NCBI RefSeq assembly: GCF_003857055.1
Contig: NZ_QGSZ01000206.1
Coordinates: 1 to 55,170, forward strand
From: Micromonospora inaquosa
GTDB taxonomy: Bacteria; Actinomycetota; Actinomycetes; Mycobacteriales; Micromonosporaceae
DNA: 55,170 nucleotides
Direction: 5' to 3'
A program made the position numbers and the translations under genes. Numbering within the stretch: the first letter of the stretch is position 1; the number at the start of each line of letters is the position of its first letter. The notes under the pieces were generated by a model, which was not told where the DNA came from, searched no databases, and was given only the letters and a program-made list of their open reading frames with translations. Of this stretch, positions 54,394 to 55,170 are shown one piece after another.

Positions 54394-54426
54394 GGTGTTC
54401 CGTGACGCATTCCCTCCCGGAACACC
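54394..54426 (+). terminator. Hairpin after gap
   Basis: GGTGTTCCG (54394-54402) and CGGAACACC (54418-54426) pair exactly across 15 bases, 21 bases after the stop. It is probably the gap terminator. Confidence 0.6.
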
Positions 54427-54547
54427 CCGGACGACCTTTGCAGCGCGGGTCGCCGATGGCCGGGCGGTTCCGGCTCACCGCAGCCGTCCCCGGGCCGTCA
54501 CCAGAACGGGTACGCCGCGCCCGCCGCTACAGTATCTGAGACCGGAT

Positions 54548-55040
54548 ATGGCACAAGCCACGATTGTTCTGCCTGCACCCTATCCATTTCGGCTGGATCT
54601 GACGGCCCGGGCGTTGCGACGACGCTGGAAGAACACCGTCGACCGGTGGGACGACGGCCAGTACAGCCGCGTCATCATCGCCGACGGACACCCCGCACGG
54701 CTGACAGCCGTTCAGGCGACGACCGGCGTCCAACCGACGCTGATGGTCACCGTGGAATCGGCAACACCCATCAGCGAGCGGGCCTTGAACGAGGCCGGCC
54801 TGCTCGTCCAGAAGATGTTCGGGCTAGCGGTCGATCTGCGGCCCTTCTACGAGCTCGCCGATGACGACCCTGCCATCGGTCCGCTGGTGCAGCGGTTCCG
54901 CGGGCTGCGCCCGCCTCGCTTTCCGACCGTCTTCGAGGGACTGGTCAATGCGATCGCCTGCCAGCAGGTGGCCCTGGATCTGGGGATCATCGTGTTGAAC
55001 CGGTTGTCGCAGCGATTCGGGCCGCACCTTGTTGATCACG
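54548..55040 (+). pseudogene. DNA-3-methyladenine glycosylase II (AlkA-type), 3' end lost
   Basis: From ATG 54548: TIVLPAPYPFRLDLTARALR opens the N-terminal AlkA_N-like beta domain. RFRGLRPPRFPTVFEGLVNA, then IACQQVALDLGIIVLNRLSQ, begins the HhH-GPD helical domain. After RFGPH (about 55030) the frame passes into repeats of an IS end and stops at 55123. The hairpin and the catalytic Asp are missing, so base-excision activity is lost. An intact copy may exist elsewhere. Confidence 0.8.
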
Positions 55041-55170
55041 ATGGTGGCTCTGACGGTTTGGTCTGGCCCCACTGTGACGGCTTGATTTGGCCCCGGTGGG
55101 GTCGTTGCGGGGTCGTGGTGTGACGGCTTGAAGTGGCCCCACCTGGGTCAGATGGCGGTGGTTTGGCGTT
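55041..55170. mobile_element. End of an IS21-like element (runs off right edge)
   Basis: Three related repeats occur: TGACGGTTTGGTCTGGCCCC (55051), TGACGGCTTGATTTGGCCCC (55075) and TGACGGCTTGAAGTGGCCCC (55121). Multiple terminal repeats of this kind, with the TGAAGTGGCCCC core, are what I know from IS21-family ends in actinobacteria. The transposase genes lie beyond the window. The exact junction with the glycosylase gene is between about 55031 and 55050. Confidence 0.65.

Overview
The window is about 70% G+C, uses GTG starts often, has many ATGA or GTGA overlaps between neighbouring genes, and carries typical high-GC actinobacterial families: DUF6328, DUF3040, PucR regulators, a homodimeric AceE, and an integrative-element type IV secretion module. 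It most resembles a Micromonosporaceae chromosome (Micromonospora or a close relative). That placement is inferred from gene content, not from a marker gene. No rRNA, tRNA or CRISPR array was seen.

Positions 1-14.2 kb are mobile DNA. The left part is an integrative conjugative element. A leftward transfer operon (VirB2-like pilin, VirB6/TrbL-like channel, PrgI-like protein) runs off the left edge, next to a leftward gene with a sigma-like HTH. A rightward modification operon follows (MTase-like protein, N4/N6 DNA methyltransferase, PAPS-reductase-like protein, C5 cytosine methyltransferase). Between them lies about 0.7 kb of non-coding DNA packed with CTGTGAC/CTCACAG heptamers. The C5 methyltransferase is split by a second element of about 5.46 kb. 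That element encodes a tyrosine recombinase, a small XRE-type HTH protein, a frameshifted protein with nine tandem zinc ribbons plus a recombinase-like C-terminus, and a kinase-fold protein as probable cargo.

Positions 14.3-36.6 kb are a chromosomal patchwork. Intact genes (sulfatase, BASS transporter, DUF421, GH15 trehalase/glucoamylase-like, LLM-type oxidoreductase, lactone oxidase-like flavoprotein, sensory-rhodopsin-transducer-like protein, two FUSC-type transporters, TetR with an aldo/keto reductase) are separated by graveyards of gene and IS fragments (IS110, IS256, IS3, IS1182, resolvase). The transducer-like/FUSC pair is present in two tandem copies. A third FUSC tail lies at 13.3 kb, fused to the methyltransferase remnant.

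Positions 36.7-54.4 kb look like a stress or low-oxygen adaptation island: PucR regulator, CBS-BON protein, baeRF-like protein, 7Fe ferredoxin, two paralogous HTH regulators with a conserved C-terminal cysteine set, stand-alone AceE, cupin, degenerate MreB-like ATPase, TraR/DksA-like protein, FolE, DUF3040, tandem-domain USP and GAPDH. The right edge holds an AlkA-type glycosylase gene cut by what looks like the end of an IS21-family element. Several otherwise well-conserved genes contain single-base frameshifts, so either gene decay or indel errors in the sequence must be considered.
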